A stretch of DNA of 12,749 nt from Burkholderiales bacterium (lineage in GTDB: Bacteria; Pseudomonadota; Gammaproteobacteria; Burkholderiales; JAEUOS01), in contig CANGUJ010000068.1 in the NCBI GenBank assembly GCA_947456845.1, forward strand, positions 1-12,749, written 5' to 3'. Position numbers and translations under genes: made by a program. The notes under the pieces were generated by a model that saw only the letters and a program-made list of their open reading frames with translations, was not told the DNA's origin and ran no database searches. Below are positions 1 through 7,787 of this stretch, in pieces. Numbering within the stretch: the first letter of the stretch is position 1; each line of letters begins with the position of its first letter.

Positions 1-302
1 ATATCGGCCAGGCGCTGGGCGCCAGATTGAGCATCATCCTGATCGGCGAGCGCCCCGGGCTTTCCTCGCCCGACAGCCTGGGGGCCTACCTCACCTGGGC
101 GCCGCGGCGCGGCCGCAGCAACGCCGAGCGCAATTGCGTGTCGAACATCCGCGAGCCTGACGGGCTTTCGTATGCGCTTGCCGCGACCAAACTGCATTAC
201 CTGATGAGCGAAGCACGGCGCCTGCGCCTCTCGGGCGTCGACCTCAAGGAAGACGCGCCGCTGCCGGCGCCAGCGCCGCCGGGGCCGCTGCCCACGCCGT
301 AA
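1..302 (+). CDS. eutC: Ethanolamine ammonia-lyase small subunit, C-terminal part (5' end outside window)
   Basis: This is the last 99 residues of EutC, the light chain of adenosylcobalamin-dependent ethanolamine ammonia-lyase. With EutB it converts ethanolamine to acetaldehyde and ammonia. The open frame runs in from the left edge (first full codon at base 3) and stops with TAA at 300-302. Recognisable EutC sequence includes GERPGLSSPDSLGAYLT, then an AERNCVSNIR stretch and LSGVDLK near the end. In-frame TTG and ATG codons near the left edge are internal, because homology continues upstream of them. The family is usually about 250-300 residues, so roughly two thirds lies outside the window. 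The tail after LKED is unusually proline- and alanine-rich (about 15 residues) and looks like a lineage-specific extension. EutB would be expected just to the left. The gene converges on the molybdenum-hydroxylase operon. Confidence 0.92.
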   Translation, partial: IGQALGARLSIILIGERPGLSSPDSLGAYLTWAPRRGRSNAERNCVSNIREPDGLSYALAATKLHYLMSEARRLRLSGVDLKEDAPLPAPAPPGPLPTP

Positions 303-500
303 AGCCCGGGCGAGCCCGTCCCGGCGCGGCCGACCGCGTGGGATCCGCTGCATGTCTGCGGCGGGGCAAGGTCGGCCCGGCCTGCCTCACACCGTACTGG
401 TGCCCCGAAAAGAACGTCCGCGCACCGGCGACCACGACAAGAAAAACGCGCCCTGAGGCGCGCTTTTCGTCAATGGCCGGCTCAGGGCCGCGGCCGGCCT
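303..500. other. Convergent intergenic region between eutC and the iron-sulfur subunit gene
   Basis: About 200 bases separate the eutC stop from the stop of the minus-strand iron-sulfur subunit gene. The only clear structure is the GC-rich hairpin at 442-467, listed separately. Several reading frames cross this stretch, but none has a ribosome binding site or a recognisable product. Confidence 0.7.
441..468 (-). terminator. Intrinsic terminator of the molybdenum-hydroxylase operon, probably bidirectional
   Basis: A 6-bp perfect stem (CGCGCC at 447-452, GGCGCG at 457-462) encloses a 4-base loop. On the minus strand the stem extends through a G-T wobble and three A-T pairs and is followed by five T residues. 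It lies about 33 bases past the stop of the iron-sulfur subunit gene. On the plus strand the stem is followed by one C and then TTTT, so it could also stop eutC transcription. Confidence 0.75.
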
Positions 501-968
<468 letters not shown>

Positions 969-996
969 GTGCAATCCGTGATGGTCGGCGTGATGG

Positions 997-1797
997 TCAG
1001 CCGGTGATTTTCTGGACGGCGCGCTTGGTCATGACAGCGGCCAGGTGTGCGCGATAGTCGGAGCCCGCATGGAGGTCGGCGATGCAGTTGCTGTCGTCAA
1101 CCTTGAGGCCGGCGAGCGCGGCGGCGGCGAAACTCTTGGCGAGCGCGGCTTCGGCGTCGCTCCAGCGGAACACGCCCGAGGCGCCTGCGCCGGTGATGGC
1201 CACCCGGACACCCTTGGCGGTATCGGCCACGAATGCTCCCGCCATCGCGTAGCCGGAGGCCGGATGGTGAAACTTGGAATAGGCCGCGCGCTTCGGAATC
1301 GGAAAACGGATGGCCTTGATGATTTCGCCTTCGGCCAACGCGGTTGCGAACATGCCCTGGAAAAAGTCGTCCGCGGCGATTTCACGGCTGGTAGTGATGA
1401 TGGTGGCGCCGAGCGCCAGCACTGCCGAGGGATAGTCCGCCGCCGGATCGTTGTTGGCCACCGAGCCACCCAGGGTGCCGCGGTTGCGCACCTGCTGGTC
1501 GCCGATTTCCAGTGCCAGCGCGGCCAGTGCCGGGATCGCCTTTCTCACCTCGGCCGAATTGCCGACCTCGACATGTCGGGTCATCGCGCCGATGGTGACG
1601 GCGTCGGCCGTGACGGTAATGCCGGCCAGGTCCTTGATACGGGCCACGTCGACCACATGGGTCGGCTGCGCCAGGCGTGCCTTGAGCGTTGGGATGAAGG
1701 TCTGGCCGCCGGCCAGGATCTTGGCCTCGGGATTCTTGGACAGCAGGTCGCCGGCTTCAGCCAGGCTGCCGGCGCGCAGGTATTCGAATGCGTACAT
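997..1797 (-). CDS. Molybdenum hydroxylase, FAD-binding medium subunit (CoxM type)
   Basis: This 266-residue flavoprotein subunit takes electrons from the iron-sulfur subunit and hands them to the terminal acceptor. It has the two FAD-contact motifs of the CoxM/XdhB family: AGGQT at residues 29-33, usually AGGQS, and TLGGSVANNDPAAD at 108-121. The C-terminal part matches the CO-dehydrogenase flavoprotein C-terminal domain. The length is typical (260-290 residues). The ATG at 1797 is supported by a GAGGAG ribosome binding site five bases upstream. The gene lies 35 bases after the large-subunit stop and 28 bases before the small-subunit start, so the three are almost certainly co-transcribed. 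The acceptor (oxygen, quinone or another carrier) cannot be told from sequence alone. Confidence 0.94.
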   Translation of the reverse strand: MYAFEYLRAGSLAEAGDLLSKNPEAKILAGGQTFIPTLKARLAQPTHVVDVARIKDLAGITVTADAVTIGAMTRHVEVGNSAEVRKAIPALAALALEIGDQQVRNRGTLGGSVANNDPAADYPSAVLALGATIITTSREIAADDFFQGMFATALAEGEIIKAIRFPIPKRAAYSKFHHPASGYAMAGAFVADTAKGVRVAITGAGASGVFRWSDAEAALAKSFAAAALAGLKVDDSNCIADLHAGSDYRAHLAAVMTKRAVQKITG

Positions 1798-1832
1798 CGT
1801 TTCTCCTCAGGTCTCGGCTCAGTTCACGTAAT

Positions 1833-4127
1833 TCAGGCCGCCTTGCGCGCGGTCTGGTTCAGGGTGCGCCACATCACGACCGGGGTGACCGGCATCTGCA
1901 GATCCTTCACGCCCAGCGGCCGCACCGCGCTCATCAGGGCATTCATCAATGCGGGCAGGGAACCGGAGCAGCCGGATTCGCCCACGCCCTTGGCCCCCAT
2001 GAGGTTGGTGGCGGTAGGCACCGGATGGCTTTCGCGGGTGAACGTGCCCTTGAGCCAGTCGGCGCGCGGCATCGCGTAGTCCATGAAGCTGGCCGTGAGG
2101 AACTGTCCGGACTCGCGATCATAGACCGCATGTTCGCCGAACACCTGGCCCCAGCCCTGCGCCACCCCGCCATGCACCTGCCCTTCCACCAACATGGGCT
2201 GCAACACGTTGCCCAGGTCGTCGATGGAGGTATAGCGGATGATGTCGGTGACGCCGGTGTCGGGATCGATTTCGACCTCGGCCACATGGCAGCCGTTCGG
2301 GAAGGTGGCAGGTGACGAGGCCTCGGCCTCGCAATCCAGCGGATGCCTGCCGTCGGCGCCACGTGCCATCTTGCGCGCCAAGTCGATCAGGCCGACCGAC
2401 TTGCCGCCGGCCGAGAAGCGCCCGTCGGCATAATCGGCCTCCCCGCCCAGCAGCGCGCTGGCGAGCGGCCTGGCCTTCTCGATGAGCGCTCGGGCCAACG
2501 CCTTGAAAGCGCTGCCCTGGCCCGCGGCCGTGCGCGAACCGCCGGTGCCGTTGCCGATCAGGTCCGCAGCGGCCAGATCGCTGGCGCGGTATTCGATCAC
2601 GCCCTGCTCGACCCCCAATTCGTCGGCGAACACGCCTACAAAGGTCGTCTCGTGGCCCTGGCCGGACCCCCCGGCCATGCAGAAAATTGTGATGCGCCCG
2701 TCATCGCCCACGCGCGCGGCGGTCTGGTCCTTGTTGAAGGTACCGGCGCCGGCGGCCTCAAGGTACGAGGCCAGGCCGATGCCGCGCAGCCTGCCGCGCG
2801 CCTCGCTTTCCTTGCGGCGCGCGGGGAAGCCCGCCCAGTCGGACGCCTTGAGTGCATGCTCCATCACCGCGGGGAAGTCGCCACTGTCGTAGGTCGGGCC
2901 GGTGGCGGTCTTGAACGGCATCTGCGCCGGTGTGATGAAGTTGCGGCGGCGCAGTTCAAGCGGGTCGAAACCGTGCTCGAAGGCCGCCTGGTCGACCAGG
3001 CGCTCGATGGCGTAGGCGATGTCGGGCCGGCCGGCGCCACGATAGGCGGAAATCGGCGTGGTGTTGGTGTAGGCGAGGGTCGAGCGCACGTACACCGCAG
3101 GAACGGCATACACCCCATGGGAGGTGATGGAGACATTCTGCGTACCGATGAAGGCGCCGAATGGACCGGCATAGGCCCCGAGGTTGATTTCGTCGGTCCA
3201 GCGGAAGGCAAGGAACCTGCCGGTCTCGTCCAGGGCGACCTCGCCGCACAAGGCCAGCGCTCGGCCGTGATAGTCGGACAGGAAGGTGTCGCTGCGCGAG
3301 CCGACCCACTTGACCGGCTTGCCCAGCGTCCTGGCGGCCAGCATGGCCATGAAGTATTCGGGATACGGCGTGCCGCGGATGCCAAAGCTTCCGCCCACGT
3401 CCTCGACGATCAGGTCGACATCCTTGGCCGGCAGGCCCGTGATCTGCTCGATGTGAGTGCGCGCGCCGATCAGCCCCTGCGAGGGCGCATGCAGGGTATA
3501 GCGGCCGGTGGCTGCGTCGAAGGCGGCCAGGCAGGCGCGTGGCTCCATGGGATTGCACACCAGGCGCTGGCTGTCGACCTTGAGCCGGGTGGTGCGATGC
3601 GCGCGGGCGAAGGCGGCCTCGACCGCTGCCGCGTCGCCGTGCTCGTGCACATAGGCGACATTGCCCTCGATGTCCTGGTGCACACGCGGTGCGCCCGGGG
3701 CCACCGCGTCGGCGAACTCGACCACCGCCGGTTGCTCCTCGTACTCCACCTCGATAAGCTCGGTGGCATCCTGGGCGGCGGTGGCGGATTCCGCCACCAC
3801 GAAGGCGACCGCCTGGCCCACATAGGCCACCTGGTCTTTGGCCAGTACAGGGTAATGCGGCTTTTTCATCGGCTGGCCGTTGCGGTCCTTCAGGGCCACA
3901 CCACCGACGATGGATTTGAAGCCGGCTTGCTCGGCGTCGGCATGGGTGAGCACTGCCCGGACACCCGGCGCATTCAGCGCGGCGGCGGTGTCGATGCGGA
4001 CGATACGGGCGGCGGCGTGCGGCGAGCGCAGCACGGCCGCGAATAACTGGCCCGCCATGTTCCAGTCCGAGGCGTACCGCCCGTGTCCCTGGATGAGGCG
4101 CAAGTCTTCTCTGCGAGTGGGTTGCAT
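1833..4127 (-). CDS. Molybdenum hydroxylase, molybdopterin-binding large subunit (form II CoxL-like)
   Basis: This 764-residue catalytic subunit carries the molybdopterin cytosine dinucleotide cofactor. It has an aldehyde oxidase/xanthine dehydrogenase a/b hammerhead domain (about residues 12-135) followed by the molybdenum-binding domains. Family motifs are GGSFG at 245-249, a GQGHET segment at 489-494 and GVGESG at 714-719, where Glu717 is the expected catalytic glutamate. The active-site loop is AYRGAGR at 361-367. True aerobic CO dehydrogenases (form I CoxL) have AYxCSFR with a copper-binding cysteine; that cysteine is absent, so CO is an unlikely substrate. An aldehyde or N-heterocycle is more likely. 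The ATG at 4127 was chosen because homology begins right after it (RREDLRLIQGHGRY); the open frame extends to 4721 but that part overlaps the E1 gene. The order here is large-medium-small, unlike the medium-small-large order of classical cox operons. No maturation genes (coxDEF, xdhC) are in the window. Confidence 0.95.
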   Translation of the reverse strand: MQPTRREDLRLIQGHGRYASDWNMAGQLFAAVLRSPHAAARIVRIDTAAALNAPGVRAVLTHADAEQAGFKSIVGGVALKDRNGQPMKKPHYPVLAKDQVAYVGQAVAFVVAESATAAQDATELIEVEYEEQPAVVEFADAVAPGAPRVHQDIEGNVAYVHEHGDAAAVEAAFARAHRTTRLKVDSQRLVCNPMEPRACLAAFDAATGRYTLHAPSQGLIGARTHIEQITGLPAKDVDLIVEDVGGSFGIRGTPYPEYFMAMLAARTLGKPVKWVGSRSDTFLSDYHGRALALCGEVALDETGRFLAFRWTDEINLGAYAGPFGAFIGTQNVSITSHGVYAVPAVYVRSTLAYTNTTPISAYRGAGRPDIAYAIERLVDQAAFEHGFDPLELRRRNFITPAQMPFKTATGPTYDSGDFPAVMEHALKASDWAGFPARRKESEARGRLRGIGLASYLEAAGAGTFNKDQTAARVGDDGRITIFCMAGGSGQGHETTFVGVFADELGVEQGVIEYRASDLAAADLIGNGTGGSRTAAGQGSAFKALARALIEKARPLASALLGGEADYADGRFSAGGKSVGLIDLARKMARGADGRHPLDCEAEASSPATFPNGCHVAEVEIDPDTGVTDIIRYTSIDDLGNVLQPMLVEGQVHGGVAQGWGQVFGEHAVYDRESGQFLTASFMDYAMPRADWLKGTFTRESHPVPTATNLMGAKGVGESGCSGSLPALMNALMSAVRPLGVKDLQMPVTPVVMWRTLNQTARKAA

Positions 4128-4326
4128 GGAATGTTTCAGGTGAAATGCGGAAAGGGCTGTAAGTATCGGCGAACAGCGGCAAATGGCGGCAGGAGATGGC
4201 AAACGAAGACGAAGGGCAACACTAATCAGCGACCGAAGGAGCTTGACTCTGCATTTTAGCCCGAAACGGCGCCCGGTCCACACACCGAAGCCGGAAGACA
4301 AGGCGCGGCGACGGCGCCCGCCCCGC
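4128..4326 (-). promoter_or_regulatory. Leader region upstream of the molybdenum-hydroxylase operon
   Basis: This gap of about 200 bases lies between the E1 stop and the large-subunit start, both on the minus strand. It is long enough to hold a separate promoter; the best candidate is listed separately. No clear intrinsic terminator with a T-run follows the E1 gene. A GC-rich inverted repeat (GCCCCGC with GCGGGGC) spans the E1 stop around 4320-4345 but has no T-tract. Confidence 0.45.
4253..4280 (-). promoter_or_regulatory. Candidate sigma-70-type promoter for the molybdenum-hydroxylase operon
   Basis: On the minus strand TGGACC (4280-4275, four of six matches to TTGACA) is followed after 16 bases by TAAAAT (4258-4253, five of six matches to TATAAT). 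This would start transcription near 4246 and leave an untranslated leader of about 120 bases. The match is reasonable against a GC-rich background but was found by eye. Confidence 0.4.
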
Positions 4327-7080
4327 TCAGCGCTCCCAGGGCGGGGCTGCGTCGAGCGTGATGCCGTACCGGCGCGCCGCCCGGCCCACCAGCGCCGCCT
4401 CCACCCCGCCTTCGGCGACCAGCGCGCCCAGAGCCGCAAGAACCACCTGGTGGGCGTCGACCTCGAAAAAGCGCCGCAACGCGACACGCGTGTCGCTGCG
4501 CCCGAACCCATCCGTGCCCAGGGTGACGTAGCGCGCGCCGACCTGTGCGCGGATGAGTTCCGGAACGGCGCGCACATAATCGGTTGCGGCCACCACCGGC
4601 GCGCCGGATCCGCCGAGGCATTGTTCCACCCAGGTGCGGTCGGCGCCCGCCGGTTCGCCGGCGACCAGCGCGCGCAGGCGCGCGCGCTCGGCGGCCATGC
4701 CTTCGCGCTGCAACTGCGCATAGCTGGTGACCGAGAACACCTCGGATTCGATGCCGAAATCCTCGCGCAGCAGCACGGCGGCCCGCCTTACCTCGGGCAG
4801 CATCGCGGCACTGCCCAACAGCCTGACGCGGGCCTCGCCGCGGGCCGCGTCGAGCCTGTACATGCCGCGCACGATGCCGTCGCGCATGGCCGGCTCGTAA
4901 CGCGCCTGCGGCGTGTTTTCGTTGGTAACGGTCAGGTAGTAGAAGACATCCTCGCCGCGCTCGAGCATGGCGCGCATGCCCTCCTCGACGACCACCGCCA
5001 CCTCGTAGGCATAGCAGGGGTCGTAGGCGCGGCAGTTGGGTACCGTGGCAGCCACCAGATGGCTGCTGCCGTCCTGGTGCTGCAGGCCTTCGCCGGCGAG
5101 CGTAGTGCGCCCGGAAGTCGCCCCCACGAGGAACCCGCGCGAGCGCTGGTCGGCCGCCGCCCAGATCAGGTCGGCCACGCGCTGGAAGCCGAACATCGAG
5201 TAATAAATGTAGAACGGCAGCATCGGCGTGCCGTGATTGGCATAGCTGGTCGCCGCCGCGATCCATGACGACATGGCGCCCGCCTCGGTGATGCCCTCCT
5301 CGAGGATCTGGCCGTCGCGCGCCTCCTTGTAATAAAGCAGTTCGTCGGCATCCTCGGGTTCATAGGCCTGGCCGTTGGGCGAGTAGATGCCGACACCGCG
5401 GAACATGGCCTGCATGCCGAAGGTGCGCGCCTCGTCCGCCACGATGGGCACCACGCGCTTGCCGATCACCTTGTCGCGCGTCAGGCTGGTGAGCATGCGT
5501 ACGAAGGCCATGGTGGAGGACATGTCCGAGGCCGCCGGGTTTTGCAATCCGGCGGGCTCGCTGGCCGCCCCGGCGGCGCCGGCAGCGGCGTCCACCGCGA
5601 ACCTGGCGAACACATTGGCCTGCGGTGCCGAGAGCGCCGGCGCCCTGCCGCGGCGCGCCGGCAACGGGCCGCCCAAGCTGACGCGGCGCGCCATCAGGTA
5701 CTTCATCTCCGCGCTGTCCGGGGCCGGGCGATAGAAGGAGACTGCCTTGACCTCGTCGTCGGACAGGGGCAGCGCGAAACGATCGCGGAAGGCGAGCAGC
5801 GCTGCGTCGTCGAGCTTCTTCTGCTGGTGGGTGGTCATCTTGGCCTGGCCGGCCGAGCCCATGCCGAAGCCCTTCATGGTCTTGGCCAGGATCACCGTCG
5901 GCGTACCGCGATGCTGGGCGGCCGCGTGGTAGGCCGCGTGGATCTTGACCGGGTCGTGGCCGCCGCGCTTCAGCGCGTCGATGTCGGCGTCGCTCATGTG
6001 GGCCACCAGCGCGCGCACTTCCGGATACTTGTTGAAGAACTGCTCGCGGTTGAACCGGCCGTCGGTGGCAGAGTATTTCTGGAACTCGCCGTCCACGGTT
6101 TCATGCAGGCGCTGCACCAGCGCGCCGGCATGGTCGCGTGCGAAGAGGGCATCCCAGTTGGACCCCCACAAAAGCTTGATGACGTTCCAACCCGCACCGG
6201 CGAACAGCCCCTCGAGTTCCTGGATGATCGAGCCGTTACCGCGCACCGGACCGTCGAGACGCTGCAGGTTGCAGTTGACCACGAACACCAGGTTGTCGAG
6301 GCCCTCGCGCGCCGCCAGCGAGAGCGCGGCGAGTGACTCGGGTTCGTCCATCTCGCCGTCGCCGACGAAGGCCCAGACCTTGCGCGAACCCGCTGCCTGG
6401 ATGCCGCGGTGTTCGAGGTAGCGCATGAAGCGCGCCTGGTAGATGGCCTGGATCGGCCCCAGCCCCATGGAACCGGTAGGAAACTGCCAGAAATCCGGCA
6501 TCAGCCACGGGTGCGGGTAGGAGGAAAGACCGCCGCCGCCTTCCAGTTCGCGCCGGTAGTTGGACAGTTGGGCCTCACCCAGGCGCCCCTCAAGGAAGGC
6601 GCGCGCATACACGCCGGGCGCCGAGTGCGGCTGGAAATAGACCAGGTCGCCGCCGTCGGGCGCGTCGTTGCCGCGGAAGAAGTGGTTGAAGCCCACCTCG
6701 AAAAGATCGGCCGCCGAGGCATAGCTGGCGATATGGCCGCCGAGCTCGGACGAGGCGCGGTTGGCGCGCACCACCATCGCCAGCGCGTTCCAGCGCACGA
6801 TGGCGGTGATGCGGTTTTCCAGCGACAGGTCGCCAGGAAACGGCGCCTGCTTCTCCAGCGGAATGGTGTTGCGGTACGGGGTGTTGAGACCGCGCGGCGC
6901 ATCCACGCCCATGCCGCGCGCCGCCTCGGTCAGGCGCTTGAGAAGGTACTGCGCGCGTGCCTCGCCTTCGCTGGCCACCACGGCCGCCAGCGCCTCGATC
7001 CACTCTCGGGTTTCCACCGGATCGAGGTCGGCAGCAATCGCCTGGCGCAACAGCTCGCTGATTTCGGAATGGTCGGTCAT
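4327..7080 (-). CDS. aceE: AceE-family homodimeric 2-oxoacid dehydrogenase E1 (pyruvate or 2-oxobutyrate dehydrogenase E1)
   Basis: This 917-residue thiamine-diphosphate enzyme decarboxylates a 2-oxoacid and transfers the acyl group to the lipoyl arm of an E2 partner. The diphosphate-binding motif runs from GDGEMDEPES at 240-249 to NCN at 269-271. Other strongly AceE-like blocks are PDFWQFPTGSMGLGPI (195-210), the loop histidine His418 in THQQKK, DEARTFGM (549-556), PFYIYYSMFGFQR (622-634), TSGRTTLAGEGLQH (655-668) and LGTDGFGRSD (854-863). E. coli AceE has 887 residues; part of the extra length is an Ala/Gly/Pro-rich linker at about 471-515. The ATG at 7080 gives the natural start; a TTG six codons upstream is less likely. 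No aceF or lpd follows, so this may be a paralogue of the housekeeping gene. It is divergent from an Lrp-type regulator, as mdeB (2-oxobutyrate dehydrogenase E1) is from mdeR in Pseudomonas putida. The symbol given is the family name; mdeB-like function is inferred from context only. Confidence 0.93.
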   Translation of the reverse strand: MTDHSEISELLRQAIAADLDPVETREWIEALAAVVASEGEARAQYLLKRLTEAARGMGVDAPRGLNTPYRNTIPLEKQAPFPGDLSLENRITAIVRWNALAMVVRANRASSELGGHIASYASAADLFEVGFNHFFRGNDAPDGGDLVYFQPHSAPGVYARAFLEGRLGEAQLSNYRRELEGGGGLSSYPHPWLMPDFWQFPTGSMGLGPIQAIYQARFMRYLEHRGIQAAGSRKVWAFVGDGEMDEPESLAALSLAAREGLDNLVFVVNCNLQRLDGPVRGNGSIIQELEGLFAGAGWNVIKLLWGSNWDALFARDHAGALVQRLHETVDGEFQKYSATDGRFNREQFFNKYPEVRALVAHMSDADIDALKRGGHDPVKIHAAYHAAAQHRGTPTVILAKTMKGFGMGSAGQAKMTTHQQKKLDDAALLAFRDRFALPLSDDEVKAVSFYRPAPDSAEMKYLMARRVSLGGPLPARRGRAPALSAPQANVFARFAVDAAAGAAGAASEPAGLQNPAASDMSSTMAFVRMLTSLTRDKVIGKRVVPIVADEARTFGMQAMFRGVGIYSPNGQAYEPEDADELLYYKEARDGQILEEGITEAGAMSSWIAAATSYANHGTPMLPFYIYYSMFGFQRVADLIWAAADQRSRGFLVGATSGRTTLAGEGLQHQDGSSHLVAATVPNCRAYDPCYAYEVAVVVEEGMRAMLERGEDVFYYLTVTNENTPQARYEPAMRDGIVRGMYRLDAARGEARVRLLGSAAMLPEVRRAAVLLREDFGIESEVFSVTSYAQLQREGMAAERARLRALVAGEPAGADRTWVEQCLGGSGAPVVAATDYVRAVPELIRAQVGARYVTLGTDGFGRSDTRVALRRFFEVDAHQVVLAALGALVAEGGVEAALVGRAARRYGITLDAAPPWER

Positions 7081-7206
7081 GGTTTCACGCAGGGGCAATG
7101 GAGGCGATCCAAGATGCTACCGCCCCCGGCCGCGCGGTTTATGCCTATTGGGCGTGGCTTGCGGGCCTGAAACCGCATAAACTGCCGAATTTTTCCGCTT
7201 TATTGA
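7081..7206. promoter_or_regulatory. Divergent promoter and operator region between E1 and the Lrp-type regulator
   Basis: These 126 bases must hold the promoters of both divergent genes. The centre carries interlocked inverted repeats: GTTTATGC (7137-7144) with GCATAAAC (7175-7182), and GCGGTTT (7134-7140) with AAACCGC (7170-7176). The arms are about 38 bases apart centre to centre, close to four helical turns. The part next to the regulator (7177-7213) is clearly AT-richer than its surroundings. Lrp-family proteins commonly bind such divergent regions and repress their own gene, so this is a plausible operator. No convincing -35/-10 pair was found on either strand. Confidence 0.5.
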
Positions 7207-7701
7207 ATGATCATGCCGTCCTCAGATCTCGACACCACAGACTGGCAAATCCTCGAGCGCTTGCAGGGAGATGCGCGCATCTCCAACGTGCGACTGGCCG
7301 AGGCGGTGAACCTGTCGCCCTCGCCCTGCCTGGCGCGGGTGCGCGAACTTGAAGCGGGCGGCTACATCGACAAGTACGTCACGCTACTCAATCCGCTCAG
7401 GATCGGACTCACGGTCAGCGTGTTCATCCAGGTCACCCTGGAAAAGCAGGTGGAAAAGCAGCTCGGCGCCTTCGAGGCGGCGATCCAGAAACGCCCCGAG
7501 GTGATGGAGTGCTACCTCATGACCGGCGACTCCGATTACCTGCTGCGGGTGGTGGTGCCGGACATCCAGGCGCTCGAGCGCTTCATCGTCGACCACCTGA
7601 CCAAGATTGCGGGCATCGCCAATATCCGCTCCTCGTTCGCGCTCAAGCAGGTCAAGTACCAGACCGCGCTGCCGCTGCCGGCCGGCCACCGGAAACGCTA
7701 G
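7207..7701 (+). CDS. Lrp/AsnC-family transcriptional regulator (MdeR-like by position)
   Basis: This 164-residue DNA-binding regulator is expected to sense an amino acid or related metabolite. The N-terminal winged helix-turn-helix covers about residues 9-54 and contains ARISNVRLAEAVNLSPSPCL, very close to the Lrp consensus. The C-terminal RAM/AsnC ligand-binding domain covers about 70-155, including the MTGDSDYLLRV segment that helps form the effector pocket. The length is typical (150-165). Two in-frame ATGs, at 7207 and 7213, both fit, and neither has a good ribosome binding site. The gene is transcribed away from the E1 gene over a 126-base shared region, so the E1 gene is its most likely target besides itself. 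In P. putida an Lrp-type MdeR activates mdeAB divergently. Whether this protein answers to methionine, 2-oxobutyrate or a branched-chain amino acid is not visible. Confidence 0.93.
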   Translation: MIMPSSDLDTTDWQILERLQGDARISNVRLAEAVNLSPSPCLARVRELEAGGYIDKYVTLLNPLRIGLTVSVFIQVTLEKQVEKQLGAFEAAIQKRPEVMECYLMTGDSDYLLRVVVPDIQALERFIVDHLTKIAGIANIRSSFALKQVKYQTALPLPAGHRKR

Positions 7702-7708
7702 ACTCGGC

Positions 7709-7734
7709 GTGCCGGTCCGCGTCGTGACCGGCGC
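7709..7734 (+). terminator. Terminator-like hairpin after the Lrp-type regulator (no T-run)
   Basis: Starting ten bases after the regulator stop, GCCGGTC (7711-7717) pairs perfectly with GACCGGC (7726-7732) across an 8-base loop; a G-T and a G-C pair extend it to 9 bp. There is no following T-tract, so it may be a weak or Rho-assisted terminator, or an RNA-stabilising structure ahead of the Bug gene. Confidence 0.35.
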
Positions 7735-7787
7735 CATCGAGCCCGGGGGACATCCCATGATCCGGGCATCCACAAGGAGACAAAGCC

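Noticed and set aside
1045..2079. Plus-strand open frame (344 codons) opposite the FAD subunit and the end of the large subunit
   Set aside because: It is a shadow of two well-supported genes, crosses their boundary, and resembles no protein family.
2343..4046. Long plus-strand open frame (567 codons) opposite the molybdenum-hydroxylase large subunit
   Set aside because: It lies antisense to a gene with complete family motifs, shows no recognisable domain, and is the kind of frame GC-rich DNA gives by chance.
4315..4345. GC-rich inverted repeat at the end of the E1 gene as a terminator
   Set aside because: It has a 7-base stem with a long loop, contains the stop codon, and has no T-run downstream on the minus strand.
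4128..4721. N-terminal extension of the large subunit to a start at 4721
   Set aside because: The extra 198 residues are an out-of-frame reading of the E1 gene, and family homology begins at the ATG at 4127.
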